64,000 nucleotides of DNA from Scleromatobacter humisilvae (lineage in GTDB: Bacteria; Pseudomonadota; Gammaproteobacteria; Burkholderiales; Burkholderiaceae_C). Under the pieces are notes generated by a model. That model searched no databases. It was given only the letters and a program-made list of their open reading frames with translations, and was not told where the DNA came from. Location of the stretch: the NCBI RefSeq assembly GCF_023231945.1, contig NZ_JAJLJH010000008.1, forward strand, positions 1 through 64,000. The letters run 5' to 3'. How positions within the stretch are numbered: position 1 is the stretch's first letter; every line of letters begins with the position of its first letter. This document shows positions 28,877 to 37,075 of this stretch, piece by piece. A program made the position numbers and the translations under genes.

Positions 28877-28941
28877 GCGCGAACGCCGCAGGCGGCCGGG
28901 CGCCGAGGCCGGCGGCGCGTGCCTTCGAACGCCGGACCGGC

Positions 28942-29169
28942 TCAGCGCCGACGCATGAAGTGGATGTACTCGCCGCCGTCCTGCGACTGCTCCAGCAACT
29001 CGTTGCCCGTCTGCCGTGCGAACGCCTGGAAGTCGCGCGTGGAGCTCGGGTCGGTGGCGACCACCTTGAGCACCTCGCCCGTCTGCATCTCGGCCAGCGC
29101 CTTCTTGGCCTTCAGGATGGGCAGCGGGCAGTTGAGGCCGCGCGTATCGATTTCCTTGTGGGCTTGCAT
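28942..29169 (-). CDS. TusA-family sulfur carrier protein
   Basis: A 75-residue protein of the TusA/SirA fold. The CPxP motif (NCPLPILKAKKAL) holds the persulfide-carrying cysteine, followed by GEVLKVVATDPSSTRDFQAFA. I chose the internal ATG giving MQAHKEIDTRGLN because GAGGTC lies at the right distance; the upstream ATG has no such site. TusA-like proteins relay sulfur from cysteine desulfurases to tRNA thiolation or to sulfur-oxidation enzymes. The neighbouring cysM gene suggests a link to cysteine sulfur. It follows the NUDIX gene closely. Confidence 0.85.
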   Translation of the reverse strand: MQAHKEIDTRGLNCPLPILKAKKALAEMQTGEVLKVVATDPSSTRDFQAFARQTGNELLEQSQDGGEYIHFMRRR

Positions 29170-29197
29170 GGGCTTGACCTCGTGAGCGTGATTCATT

Positions 29198-29770
29198 CTA
29201 TGACGCGTCCGGCTCGGCAGCCCTTTGCGCGGCGCGCTCCTCGAAGCTCATGAACTTCGGCTCGATGCCCTTGCCGCGCAGCCACTCGGCCACCGCGTAG
29301 CCGGTGCCGGCCGGCCAGCAGACGATGTCGGCTGGCGCGAACAGCTTGTACTCGGCGAGCTCGGGCGACAGCGTCACCTCGCCATGCGCCACCACGTGGT
29401 ACGCGATGATGACCTGGTTCATGCGCTGGAAGTCCCACACGCCGATCAGCTTGACCGATTCGACGGTCAGCGCGGTCTCTTCCAGCACCTCGCGCGCGAC
29501 GCCCTCTTCCGGCGTCTCGCCGGCCTCCATGAAGCCAGTGATCAGCGCGAACATGCGGCCGGCCCAGGCCGCGTTGCGCGCGAGCAGCACCTTGCCGTCG
29601 CGGTCGGAGCACTCGACGACGGCCGCGAGCACCGGCGTCGGGTTGTTCCAGTGGGTGAAGCCGCAGTGCGCGCAGCGCAGCCGCTCCTTCGGGCCGCCGT
29701 CCTCGTCCTGCGTGATGAACGCGAGCGCATTGGCGCACTGCGGGCAATAGCGCCATGCGGTGCCGCTCAT
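29198..29770 (-). CDS. NUDIX hydrolase with N-terminal zinc ribbon (NudC-like)
   Basis: A 190-residue pyrophosphatase. Four cysteines at 9, 12, 33 and 36 (CPQC...CAHC) form a zinc ribbon as in NudC, followed by the canonical NUDIX box GFMEAGETPEEGVAREVLEETAL (79-101, shown here only in outline: G, E, RE, EE positions intact). NudC members cleave NADH and remove NAD caps from RNA; this shorter protein lacks the long N-terminal domain of E. coli NudC, so its substrate is uncertain. The ATG overlaps the cysM stop (ATGA), implying translational coupling. Confidence 0.83.
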   Translation of the reverse strand: MSGTAWRYCPQCANALAFITQDEDGGPKERLRCAHCGFTHWNNPTPVLAAVVECSDRDGKVLLARNAAWAGRMFALITGFMEAGETPEEGVAREVLEETALTVESVKLIGVWDFQRMNQVIIAYHVVAHGEVTLSPELAEYKLFAPADIVCWPAGTGYAVAEWLRGKGIEPKFMSFEERAAQRAAEPDAS

Positions 29771-30672
29771 GCGGGAAACACTCCGGTCGACAGGTAGCGG
29801 TCGCCGCGGTCGCAGACCACGAACACGATGGTCGCGTTCTCCAGCCGCTGCGCGACCTGCAGCGCGGCCCAGCACGCGCCGGCTGCCGAGATGCCGCCGA
29901 ACAGGCCTTCCTCGCGCGCGAGTCGGCGCGCCATGTCCTCGGCGTCGTCCTGGCGCACGAGGATCAGCTCGTCGACGCGCGACGGCTCGTAGATCTTCGG
30001 CTGGTAGGCCTCGGGCCACTTGCGGATGCCCGGGATGCGCGAGCCCTCGGCCGGCTGCGCGCCCAGGATGCGGATCGCCGGGTTCTTCTCCTTGAGGAAG
30101 CGCGACACGCCGGTGATCGTGCCCGTCGTGCCCATCGCACTGACGAAGTGCGTGATCTGGCCATCGGTGTCGTGCCAGATCTCCGGGCCGGTGGTCTCGT
30201 AGTGCACGCGCGGGTTGTCGGGGTTGGCGAACTGGTCGAGGACGAGGCCCTTGCCGTCGGCCTGCATCTGCAGCGCGAGGTCGCGCGCGTATTCCATGCC
30301 GCCGGACTTGGGCGTCAGGATCAGCTCGGCGCCATAGGCCTTCATCGTCTGCACGCGCTCGATCGACAGGTCCTCCGGCATGATCAGCACCATGCGGTAG
30401 CCCTTGATCGCCGCGGCCATCGCCAGCGCGATGCCGGTGTTGCCCGACGTCGCCTCGATCAGCGTGTCGCCCGGCTTGATCTGCCCGCGCTGCTCGGCAC
30501 CGCGGATCATCGAGATCGCGGGACGGTCCTTCACGGAGCCGGCCGGGTTGTTGCCCTCGAGCTTGCCCAGCACCACGTTGCCGCGCGCCGCGATCTCCGC
30601 GCCGATCACGCGCTGCAGCCGCACCAGCGGCGTGTGGCCGATGGCTTCTTCGAGGGTCATGTACGTCGGCAT
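29767..30672 (-). CDS. cysM: Cysteine synthase B
   Basis: A 301-residue PLP enzyme of the cysteine-synthase family. PLP Lys48 sits in NNPAGSVKDRP, the phosphate-binding loop is EATSGNTG, and GGISAAGACWAA closes the site. CysM makes cysteine from O-acetylserine with sulfide or, characteristically, thiosulfate. The family signature with SIERVQTMKAYGAELILTP favours CysM over CysK. It heads a minus-strand unit with the NUDIX and tusA-like genes. The start MPTYMTLEEAIGHTP is the family start. Confidence 0.92.
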   Translation of the reverse strand: MPTYMTLEEAIGHTPLVRLQRVIGAEIAARGNVVLGKLEGNNPAGSVKDRPAISMIRGAEQRGQIKPGDTLIEATSGNTGIALAMAAAIKGYRMVLIMPEDLSIERVQTMKAYGAELILTPKSGGMEYARDLALQMQADGKGLVLDQFANPDNPRVHYETTGPEIWHDTDGQITHFVSAMGTTGTITGVSRFLKEKNPAIRILGAQPAEGSRIPGIRKWPEAYQPKIYEPSRVDELILVRQDDAEDMARRLAREEGLFGGISAAGACWAALQVAQRLENATIVFVVCDRGDRYLSTGVFPA

Positions 30673-30754
30673 GGAAGCGATGTTTCCAGGAAAGGAAGCT
30701 GGACGGGACAGGCCCGATTGTCGCAGCGCACCACAAAGCCCGCCTTCGCCATGT

Positions 30755-30760
30755 GATAAT
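30755..30760 (+). promoter_or_regulatory. Candidate -10 box of tRNA-Leu
   Basis: GATAAT preceded by TGT (an extended -10 arrangement) lies 40 bases before the tRNA. No good -35 is seen at the usual distance. Confidence 0.35.
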
Positions 30761-30800
30761 CCGCCCCCTGCGCAGGCTTTCGTCGCCTGCCGCAACCCCT

Positions 30801-30885
30801 GCCTCGGTGGCGTAATCGGTAGCCGCGACGGACTCAAAATCCGTTCTCGAAAGGGGTGTCGGTTCGAGTCCGACCCGAGGCACCA
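30801..30885 (+). tRNA. tRNA-Leu (anticodon CAA)
   Basis: An 85-base class II tRNA. The acceptor stem GCCTCGG pairs with CCGAGGC, then discriminator A and an encoded CCA end. The D arm holds TAATCGGTAG. The anticodon stem ACGGA/TCCGT closes the loop CTCAAAA with anticodon CAA, reading UUG. A long variable arm (TCTC-GAAA-GGGG) and the T arm GTCGG-TTCGAGT-CCGAC complete the leucine type. It stands alone, divergent from cysM. Confidence 0.97.
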
Positions 30886-30983
30886 GGGCCCTCCCGTTCG
30901 CGCTCGGCAGCAACGGTCGATGCGGGCCAGGCGCGCGTTGCGCCCATGCTGGCTCGCGCGGCGATATCGTTTCAGATGTCTCG

Positions 30984-31453
30984 ATGACGAACGATGTTCC
31001 GGGACGGATCCAGGCGTCCAGGTATCTGTACCTGGACCAGATCTCGGAACTCTCCGACAATGAATTGCGGATCGTCTTCGCCGAAGCGGTCGCCGCAGGC
31101 CCCGCGGATCCCGCGACGCTCGCCGGGGATCCGGCTCTTGAGAAACTGCTTCCGGCGCGCGCGCGATCGTGCGAGTCGAGGGATCCGGCGTCTTCCAGCT
31201 GCACTGGACAACCTGCGTCGCCTACCCGGTCCGCAACGAGAGCTTCGTCTCGACGGACCGCGACGAGGAATTCCAGGGCCGGATGCTCGTGAAGTACAGC
31301 CGTTCGCGCTATCTGGATTTCGTCGCGTCCGCGACCTTCGCGGACGGCGACCACCCCGGGCCGCTGCAACACTGGGGGTTGATCTGCCTGAACCACGTCG
31401 TGGACGTCGTGTCGTCCGAGGCGCCGTCCGTCGCCTTGCGAACTGCGAACTGA
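30984..31453 (+). pseudogene. Hypothetical gene broken by a frameshift in a GC repeat
   Basis: Two good coding halves lie in different frames. The first (from 30984, MTNDVPGRIQASRYLYLDQISELSDNELRIVF in outline) runs to a GC repeat at 31155-31165. The second (from about 31166: IVRVEGSGVFQLHW ... YSRSRYLDFVASATF ... VVDVVSSEAPSV) ends at 31453. Removing one GC unit from the repeat joins them into a single 155-residue protein (..LLPARAIVRVEG..). No function is recognised. It is either a slipped-strand mutation, a sequencing error or a switchable gene. Confidence 0.65.
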
Positions 31454-31478
31454 GGCCGCCGTCTCTCGCCGCGATCGC

Positions 31479-32123
31479 TCAGCCGCCGCCCGGTGCCGGC
31501 CTCGCCGACGGCAGCCGCGTGTAGGCACGGGGCAGGCGGCCGAGCGGGCCGGCGCCCTCGGCGAGCACCGCACCCAGGTCGCTGGTGTCGCTCTCCGCAA
31601 GCGTCGCATTGAAATACCAGCCGATGTGCAACGCGCCGCGCGTCGACTCGTGATAGCCGGCTTCGACCGTCCAGTCGCCGGGATAGTTCAGCTGGCCGGA
31701 ACGGGCGTCGAACAGCGAGTAGTCCGGGTCGACGTCGTAGTAGTGGGACTGGACGAAGACCTTGGAGACGAACCAGCGGCCCGGCGGCACGCGCACGACC
31801 GTGGGTCGCGCGGTCGACACCGCGACAGCGAGGTTGACCGGCGCCTGGCCGAAGGGCGGCGCGCTGGTCAGCCAGGCCAGGAATTCCGGCTTGTCGGACA
31901 CCGACACGTGCACCATGTACCACGTGTCGTCGAGCGGACCCGAGCGGCTCGCGACGTGCGGCACGACGACGACGTAGGCGGCAGCCGGATCGATCGCCTC
32001 GTCGGCAGCGGCCACGTGCGCTCGCGGCGCCTGTTCGAAGTCCAGCACGGGCGGCTTCGTCGCGCAGCCGGCCACGGCGACGCAGAGCGCGAGCGCCGCG
32101 CGAGATGCAAGACTGCTGGCCAA
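31479..32123 (-). CDS. Uncharacterised lipoprotein
   Basis: A 214-residue lipoprotein. I place the start at TTG (32123) because GGGAGGA lies six bases upstream; it gives a short signal MASSLASRAALALCVAVAG and lipobox Cys20. The mature part is beta-rich: VDPAAAYVVVVPHVAS...DTWYMVHVS, RVPPGRWFVSKVFV, HIGWYFNATL. This layout with a peri-membrane anchor is seen in many Burkholderiales proteins of unknown role. Convergent with the frameshifted gene (25 bases apart) and divergent from the rhomboid-like gene. Confidence 0.7.
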   Translation of the reverse strand: MASSLASRAALALCVAVAGCATKPPVLDFEQAPRAHVAAADEAIDPAAAYVVVVPHVASRSGPLDDTWYMVHVSVSDKPEFLAWLTSAPPFGQAPVNLAVAVSTARPTVVRVPPGRWFVSKVFVQSHYYDVDPDYSLFDARSGQLNYPGDWTVEAGYHESTRGALHIGWYFNATLAESDTSDLGAVLAEGAGPLGRLPRAYTRLPSARPAPGGG

Positions 32124-32323
32124 GGCGATTCCTCCCGATCCGTCCGATCGCACCCTCTTCGTCGGGGCGCGTGGCCGGCATGCTAGCAGGCAAGGCGTGC
32201 CCGATGGCGAGCCTCTCCAGGAGGGTCGCGGAACAACCGCACGCGACGTCGAGATGCGCGGGCACCGCGGGAACGCGGCGGGCGGCGCCATGGCACACTG
32301 GGCGCTCACTGCCTCGTCCCGCC

Positions 32324-32971
32324 ATGCCCTTGCAACTGCCGCCGCCCGTCACTCGTGCCCTGCTGATCGCCTGCAGCGTCCTGATGTTCCTGGGCGCCGC
32401 GATCCGCCCGCTGGGCGCGCTCGAACTGCAGTGGCTGGCGCAGTTCCCGGTGATGTCGGGCTTCTGGCCCTGGCAGGTGGTCACCTATCCGCTGGTGCAC
32501 CTCGACGGCCTGTCCTGGTTCTTCAACATGCTGATGCTCTACTTCTTCGGCAGCCGGCTGGAGGAGATCTGGGGCACGCGGCGCTACATCCAGTTCCTGC
32601 TGGCCTGCACCGTGGCGGCTGCCATCGTGTATGCGTTGCTCACCTTGGTCATCGGCACCTTTGTGCCGCTGACGACCACGGCGAGCATCACGTTCGGCAT
32701 GCTGGTCGCCTTCGGGATCCTGTTCCCGAACCAGCGCATCATGTTGTACTTCGTGGCCGAGGTGACCATGCGCACCGCCGTGTGGGTGTTCATCGGGCTG
32801 GCGGTCATCATGATGATCGGGCAGATGTTCAACGGCACAGGCGCCTGGATCAGCCAGGTCGCGCAGCTCGGCGGCGCGCTCGGCGGCTACCTGATGATCC
32901 TGTACTGGCGCTGGCGCCCGCCCTCGTTCAAGCGCAAGAAGCCGCCGACGCACATCCGGCGCGTGCACTGA
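32324..32971 (+). CDS. Rhomboid-like membrane protein, probably proteolytically inactive
   Basis: A 215-residue polytopic protein whose layout follows bacterial rhomboids: WPWQVVTYPLVHLDG...FFNMLMLYFFGSRLEEIWGTRR (46-87), then membrane segments near 92-112, 117-135, 151-170 and 175-195. The catalytic GxSG motif is replaced (TTTASITFGM, with Ala120 where Ser is expected by the FG alignment), and the conserved AHLGG near the end is AQLGG (Gln181 for His). Without the Ser/His pair it should not cleave substrates. Rhomboid pseudoproteases bind or retain membrane proteins; its role here is unknown. The fold is seen; loss of activity is inference. Confidence 0.72.
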   Translation: MPLQLPPPVTRALLIACSVLMFLGAAIRPLGALELQWLAQFPVMSGFWPWQVVTYPLVHLDGLSWFFNMLMLYFFGSRLEEIWGTRRYIQFLLACTVAAAIVYALLTLVIGTFVPLTTTASITFGMLVAFGILFPNQRIMLYFVAEVTMRTAVWVFIGLAVIMMIGQMFNGTGAWISQVAQLGGALGGYLMILYWRWRPPSFKRKKPPTHIRRVH

Positions 32972-32974
32972 GCG

Positions 32975-33850
32975 TCAGTCCGCGAGTCCTTCGCGGATCG
33001 TGGGGCGCGAAAGCCGCAGGCGCAGCTCGCGCTTCATGCGCTCGTTGGACAACCGGCGCGACTCGTTGAGGAAGCTCCACTGCGCGGCGCTGAAGTGCTC
33101 GCCCGCCTGCGCGCGCGTCACGCGCGCGGGGCGCGCGAGGCCGCTGAGGTCGGCGACGAGGTCGTAGTAGTCGCCGGTCTTCATGTCGGAGTCGTCGCAG
33201 ACCTGCACGACGCGCTGCGGCTTGCCGCGCCACAGCGCCGCGATGCAGGCGCGCGCGAGGTCGTCGGCGTGGATGTGGTTGGTGTAGCCGTCGTCCGCGG
33301 CCGCCAGCACCGGCGTGCCGCGCCGCACGCGCTCGCGCGGATCGCCGCCCTCGCGGTCCATCGCGTAGATGCCGGGGATGCGCAGCGTCGTCACGCGCGC
33401 GCCCGTCGCGCGGCCCCAGGCGCGCAGGCGCGACTCGGCATCGACGCGGCGGCGCGCCCGATCGGTCGTCGGGTTGAGAGGGCGCGTCTCGGTCACCCGC
33501 TCGCCTCGGCAGTCGCCGTAGACGCCGGTCGTGCTCGCATAGACGACGCGCGCGGGACGCGAGCGCAGGCTCAGGGCGCCCAGCAGCGCGCGCAGTCGGG
33601 GGTCGGTGTGGCCGGACGTCGGCGGCGGCGCGAGATAAAGCACGGCATCGGCCAGGCCGGCGAGCCGGCTCAGCGCGGCGGGGTCGTCGAGATCGCCCAG
33701 CAGCGGTGTCACGCCGGCCGCGCGCAGCGCGTCGCGGCGCGCCGGCGACGAGGTCAGCGCGAACACGCGCAGCCGCCCGCCCAGCGCACGCACGACGCGC
33801 AGGCCGACATCGCCGCAACCGACGATCAACAGGGAGGATCGCTTCGCCAT
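32975..33850 (-). CDS. NAD(P)-dependent epimerase/reductase, extended SDR-like
   Basis: A 291-residue Rossmann protein with GCGDVG (11-16) near the N-terminus, VVYASTTGVYGD carrying the SDR Tyr, and TLRIPGIYAMDREG. The C-terminal NHIHADDLARACIAAL is typical of epimerase-like proteins of the YeeZ group. No pathway neighbour identifies a substrate. Its stop nearly meets the rhomboid-like gene's stop (convergent, three bases apart). Confidence 0.8.
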   Translation of the reverse strand: MAKRSSLLIVGCGDVGLRVVRALGGRLRVFALTSSPARRDALRAAGVTPLLGDLDDPAALSRLAGLADAVLYLAPPPTSGHTDPRLRALLGALSLRSRPARVVYASTTGVYGDCRGERVTETRPLNPTTDRARRRVDAESRLRAWGRATGARVTTLRIPGIYAMDREGGDPRERVRRGTPVLAAADDGYTNHIHADDLARACIAALWRGKPQRVVQVCDDSDMKTGDYYDLVADLSGLARPARVTRAQAGEHFSAAQWSFLNESRRLSNERMKRELRLRLSRPTIREGLAD

Positions 33851-33863
33851 CAGGCCTGCATTG

Positions 33864-34757
33864 TCAGCGCTCGGCGCGCACCACCAGCGCGAGCCCGGCC
33901 AGGATCAGCGCGATGCCGGCCAGTCCGCTGGCGCGCAGCGGCTCGCCCAGCACCAGCACGGCCAGCGCGAACGCGGTCAGCGGCTCGCCCAAGGCCAGCG
34001 CGACGCCGGTGGCGGCCGAGATGAAGCGCAGCGCGCTGCTGAACAAGAGGTAGGCCACGCCCGTCGCCATGACGCCCAGCCAGGCGACGACCAGCCAGCC
34101 GCGGCCGCCCGTGGCGAGGAGGTCGACGCCGCCCGACGGCGCGATCAACCATGCCGCGGGCAACGCAATGACCGCGGCGGTGCCGAACACCCACAGGCTG
34201 GCGCGCGCGGGCGAGGCGTGGGTCGCCAACGACTTCGCAGTCAGCGTGTAGACCGCGTACGAGAAGCCGGCGCTGAGGCACAGCGCGAGGCCGGTGAGGT
34301 CGGCACTGGCGACGCCACCGTTGCCGAGCGCGATCGCCGCGCCGCCGCCGATCGCCAGGCCCGTGCCCAGCCACCACAGCGCCACCGGCGGCCGGCGCGT
34401 GACCAGCGCCTGCAGCGCGCCGGCGAACAGCGGCCCGCTGCCGATCGCGATCGTCGTGCCCACCGCAACGCCCGCCAGCCGCACGCCGGCGAAGAACGCC
34501 AGGTTGTAGGCCGCGATGGCCGTGCCGGCCAGCAGCTGCCGGCGCCACAGCCCGGGCACGCGCGGGCGCGCGGCGCGGCCGCGCTCGGTGGCGCCGACCA
34601 GCAGCGCGAAGAACACGGCGGCGATCGCGAGCCGCAGCCCGCCGATCCAATAGGACGACAGGCGCGCGCCGGCGAAGTGTTGCGACGTGCCGGTCGTGCC
34701 CCACAGCACGGCGGCCGACAGTGCCAGGACGATGCCCGGCCAGGACGAGGTCTTCAT
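33864..34757 (-). CDS. EamA/DMT family transporter
   Basis: A 297-residue membrane protein with ten hydrophobic segments arranged as two EamA repeats: WPGIVLALSAAVLWGTTGTSQ in the first, SAGFSYAVYTLTAKSLATH and LALGEPLTAFALAVLVLGEPL in the second. This is the drug/metabolite exporter superfamily, likely exporting amino acids or small metabolites. It lies 51 bases downstream of an AraC-type regulator on the same strand, so the regulator probably controls it. Confidence 0.87.
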   Translation of the reverse strand: MKTSSWPGIVLALSAAVLWGTTGTSQHFAGARLSSYWIGGLRLAIAAVFFALLVGATERGRAARPRVPGLWRRQLLAGTAIAAYNLAFFAGVRLAGVAVGTTIAIGSGPLFAGALQALVTRRPPVALWWLGTGLAIGGGAAIALGNGGVASADLTGLALCLSAGFSYAVYTLTAKSLATHASPARASLWVFGTAAVIALPAAWLIAPSGGVDLLATGGRGWLVVAWLGVMATGVAYLLFSSALRFISAATGVALALGEPLTAFALAVLVLGEPLRASGLAGIALILAGLALVVRAER

Positions 34758-34808
34758 GCGTCCATCGTGGCGCGCCGGCGCGAGGCTTTTGTCGAGAGAC
34801 TCTCGACT

Positions 34809-35486
34809 TCAGTCGTGGCGCAGCGAACGCGCGCCGACTTCCCGGTCGCGCCGCAGCGCGTGCGCCAGCGCGCTGGCCGACGCGTAGCCGACGCGCGCGG
34901 CGACGGCCTCCAGCGTCAGGCCGCGACGCAGCAGGCGCTGCGCCTCGTCCAGCCGCAGCGTGCGCAGCCAGGCCTGCGGCGACAGGCCCGTCAGCTCCAG
35001 CATCCGCGCGTGGAAGCGCTGCGTGCTCAGGCTGCAGCGCGCGGCCATGCGCGCGGTCGTCCAGCCCTCGTGCAGCGCGCCGGCGAGCGTGGCACGCAGG
35101 CCGTCGAGCGCGATGCCGCGGCGCACGCCGACGCGCGGCGCCTGCAGGATCGCAGCCAGCAGGCGGTCGGCGCGGCCGGCCGCGGCCAGCTGGCGCACGC
35201 CCGGCGTCACCACGAAGCGCCGCGAGCGATCGAGGCCGACATCCGGCGCGACGTCGATGACGACCATGCGCAGGTCGGGCGAGGCCGCGTAGGCATGCGT
35301 GCAGCCGGCCGGGATCACGAGGCCGCAGGAGTTGTCCGCGAAGTCGGTCGATGGGCCCACCTCGAGGTCCATACGGCCACGCCAGGCGAACAGCACCTGC
35401 GCGTAGTCGTGCGAGTGCACGGTCTGCTCGCCACTGTACGAACGCACGCTCAGCAGCGGTTCGAGGGGCACGGCGTGGTCGGACAT
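34809..35486 (-). CDS. AraC-family transcriptional regulator
   Basis: A 225-residue regulator. The N-terminal cupin half (VHSHDYAQVLFAWRGRMDLEVG, then DNSCGLVIPAGCTHAYAA) would bind a small ligand, followed by a two-HTH DNA-binding domain (ARCSLSTQRFHARMLELTGLSPQAWLRTLRL then VAARVGYASASALAHALRRD in outline). It is probably the regulator of the downstream EamA exporter and may also act on the divergent gene at 35586. The ligand is unknown. Confidence 0.88.
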   Translation of the reverse strand: MSDHAVPLEPLLSVRSYSGEQTVHSHDYAQVLFAWRGRMDLEVGPSTDFADNSCGLVIPAGCTHAYAASPDLRMVVIDVAPDVGLDRSRRFVVTPGVRQLAAAGRADRLLAAILQAPRVGVRRGIALDGLRATLAGALHEGWTTARMAARCSLSTQRFHARMLELTGLSPQAWLRTLRLDEAQRLLRRGLTLEAVAARVGYASASALAHALRRDREVGARSLRHD

Positions 35487-35585
35487 GTCGCAAGTCTAGA
35501 GCGAGTCGCGGCCGGCGCGGGATAATCCGCCATTCGGTGCCGCCGGGCACCCATCGCGATATTCGGCCTTCGCCGCCGCCAGCCC

Positions 35586-36623
35586 ATGACCTTCACCGTC
35601 ACCCTCCATCCCGCCGAGCGGGCCTTCGACGTCGCGCGCGACGAGACCATCCTGTCGGCCGCGATCCGCGCCGGCGTCGGCCTGCCCTACGGCTGCCGCG
35701 ATGGCGCCTGCGGTTCGTGCAAGAGCAAGCTCAAGGACGGCCGCGTCATCCACGGCGCGCACCAGCCCAAGGCGCTGTCGGAGGCCGAAGAGGCCGCCGG
35801 CCTGATCCTCACCTGCTGCGCCACGCCGCAGACCGACTGCGTCGTCGAGGCGCGCATGGTGGTGGGCGCCGGCGAATACCCGATCAGCAAGATGCCCGGC
35901 CGCGTGCTGAGCATGGCGCGTCCGAGCGACGACGTCGCCATCGTGCGCGTGCAGTTGCCGGCGACGCAGCCGTTCCGCTACCGCGCCGGGCAGTACGTCG
36001 AGTTCATCCTGCGCGACGGCGCGCGCCGCAGCTACTCGATGGCCAACGCGCCGCACAACCTCGGCACGCCGGCGTCCATCGAGCTGCACCTGCGCCACAT
36101 GCCCGGCGGCAAGTTCACCGACCACGTCTTCACCGCGATGAAGGAGAAGGACATCCTGCGCATGGAAGGCCCGTTCGGCAGCTTCTTCCTGCGCGAGGAG
36201 AGCGACAAGCCCATCGTGCTGCTCGCCTCGGGCACCGGCTTCGCGCCGATCAAGGCGCTGATCGAGCAGCTGCACCACCTGGGCAGCATCCGCCCGGTGC
36301 GGCTTTATTGGGGCGCGCGCCGCCCGGCCGATCTCTACCTGAACGACTGGCTCACCGAGGCCAAGGCGCTGCTGCCGCAGCTGGAATACGTGCCCGTCGT
36401 CTCGGATGCCACGGCCGAGGACGCCTGGACGGGCCGCACCGGCTTCGTCCACCAGGCCGTGATGGCGGACTTCCCCGACCTCTCGGGCCACCAGGTCTAC
36501 GCCTGCGGCGCGCCCATCGTGATCGAGTCGGCCCAGCGCGATTTCGTCGCGCGGTGCGGCCTGCCCGACGACGAGTTCTACGCCGACAGCTTCACCTCGG
36601 AAGCGGACAAGCACGGCGCCTGA
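35586..36623 (+). CDS. 2Fe-2S ferredoxin-type NAD(P)H reductase
   Basis: A 345-residue flavin reductase. The N-terminal plant-type ferredoxin domain holds Cys37, 42, 45 and 77/78 (GCRDGACGSCKS, ILTCC). The FAD domain has RSYSMAN, and the NAD domain GTGFAPIKALIEQL and ACGAPIVIESA. The closest named family is the CDP-6-deoxy-glucoseen reductase / methane-monooxygenase reductase group, which transfers electrons from NAD(P)H to a partner oxygenase or dehydratase. No partner gene is adjacent, so the physiological acceptor is unknown. It is divergent from the AraC regulator. Confidence 0.88.
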   Translation: MTFTVTLHPAERAFDVARDETILSAAIRAGVGLPYGCRDGACGSCKSKLKDGRVIHGAHQPKALSEAEEAAGLILTCCATPQTDCVVEARMVVGAGEYPISKMPGRVLSMARPSDDVAIVRVQLPATQPFRYRAGQYVEFILRDGARRSYSMANAPHNLGTPASIELHLRHMPGGKFTDHVFTAMKEKDILRMEGPFGSFFLREESDKPIVLLASGTGFAPIKALIEQLHHLGSIRPVRLYWGARRPADLYLNDWLTEAKALLPQLEYVPVVSDATAEDAWTGRTGFVHQAVMADFPDLSGHQVYACGAPIVIESAQRDFVARCGLPDDEFYADSFTSEADKHGA

Positions 36624-36645
36624 GCGCCGCTCGATACGGCTGCCG

Positions 36646-37068
36646 ATGCTTGTCTCCGCCAAGGACGTCCTGCTCGCGCTGTTGATCGGCGCGGAGGTCT
36701 TCGCCATCGCGGCGCTGTGGCCGCTGTCGGAATGGGCGGCCGTCGCGCGCCGGCGCACGGGGCTGGTCGTCGCGCTGCTCGTGATCGCGGCCTGCGTCGG
36801 GTTGACGACGCTGGGCTTCCTGCCGGTGTCGGTCGACTTGATCGGCGGGCGCCAGGCCCTCGGCCGCGCGATCGGCTGGCTGCCGCTGCCCCTGTTCATC
36901 GGCCTGCCCAACGCCGTGTGCGTGGCGTCGGCGCAGTCGCTCGCGCGCGCGGGGGCGTCCGCGCGTCACGCGCGCGCGACGGCGCTCGTCGTGGCCGTGC
37001 TGGCGCTGGGGATCGAACCGTTCGCGACGCTGGCGGCCGGCTGCGGACTCGCCGGCACCTGCGTCTGA
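36646..37068 (+). CDS. Hypothetical four-helix membrane protein
   Basis: A 140-residue protein with four hydrophobic segments (about 7-27, 38-58, 76-95 and 108-130). No motif is recognised beyond cysteines at the C-terminal end (AAGCGLAGTCV). It starts 22 bases after the reductase on the same strand and may be in the same operon. Function unknown. Confidence 0.6.
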   Translation: MLVSAKDVLLALLIGAEVFAIAALWPLSEWAAVARRRTGLVVALLVIAACVGLTTLGFLPVSVDLIGGRQALGRAIGWLPLPLFIGLPNAVCVASAQSLARAGASARHARATALVVAVLALGIEPFATLAAGCGLAGTCV

Positions 37069-37075
37069 GCGCGGA

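Noticed and set aside
36646-37068. Assigning the small membrane gene to a known family
   Set aside because: Four helices and no motif; any name would be a guess.
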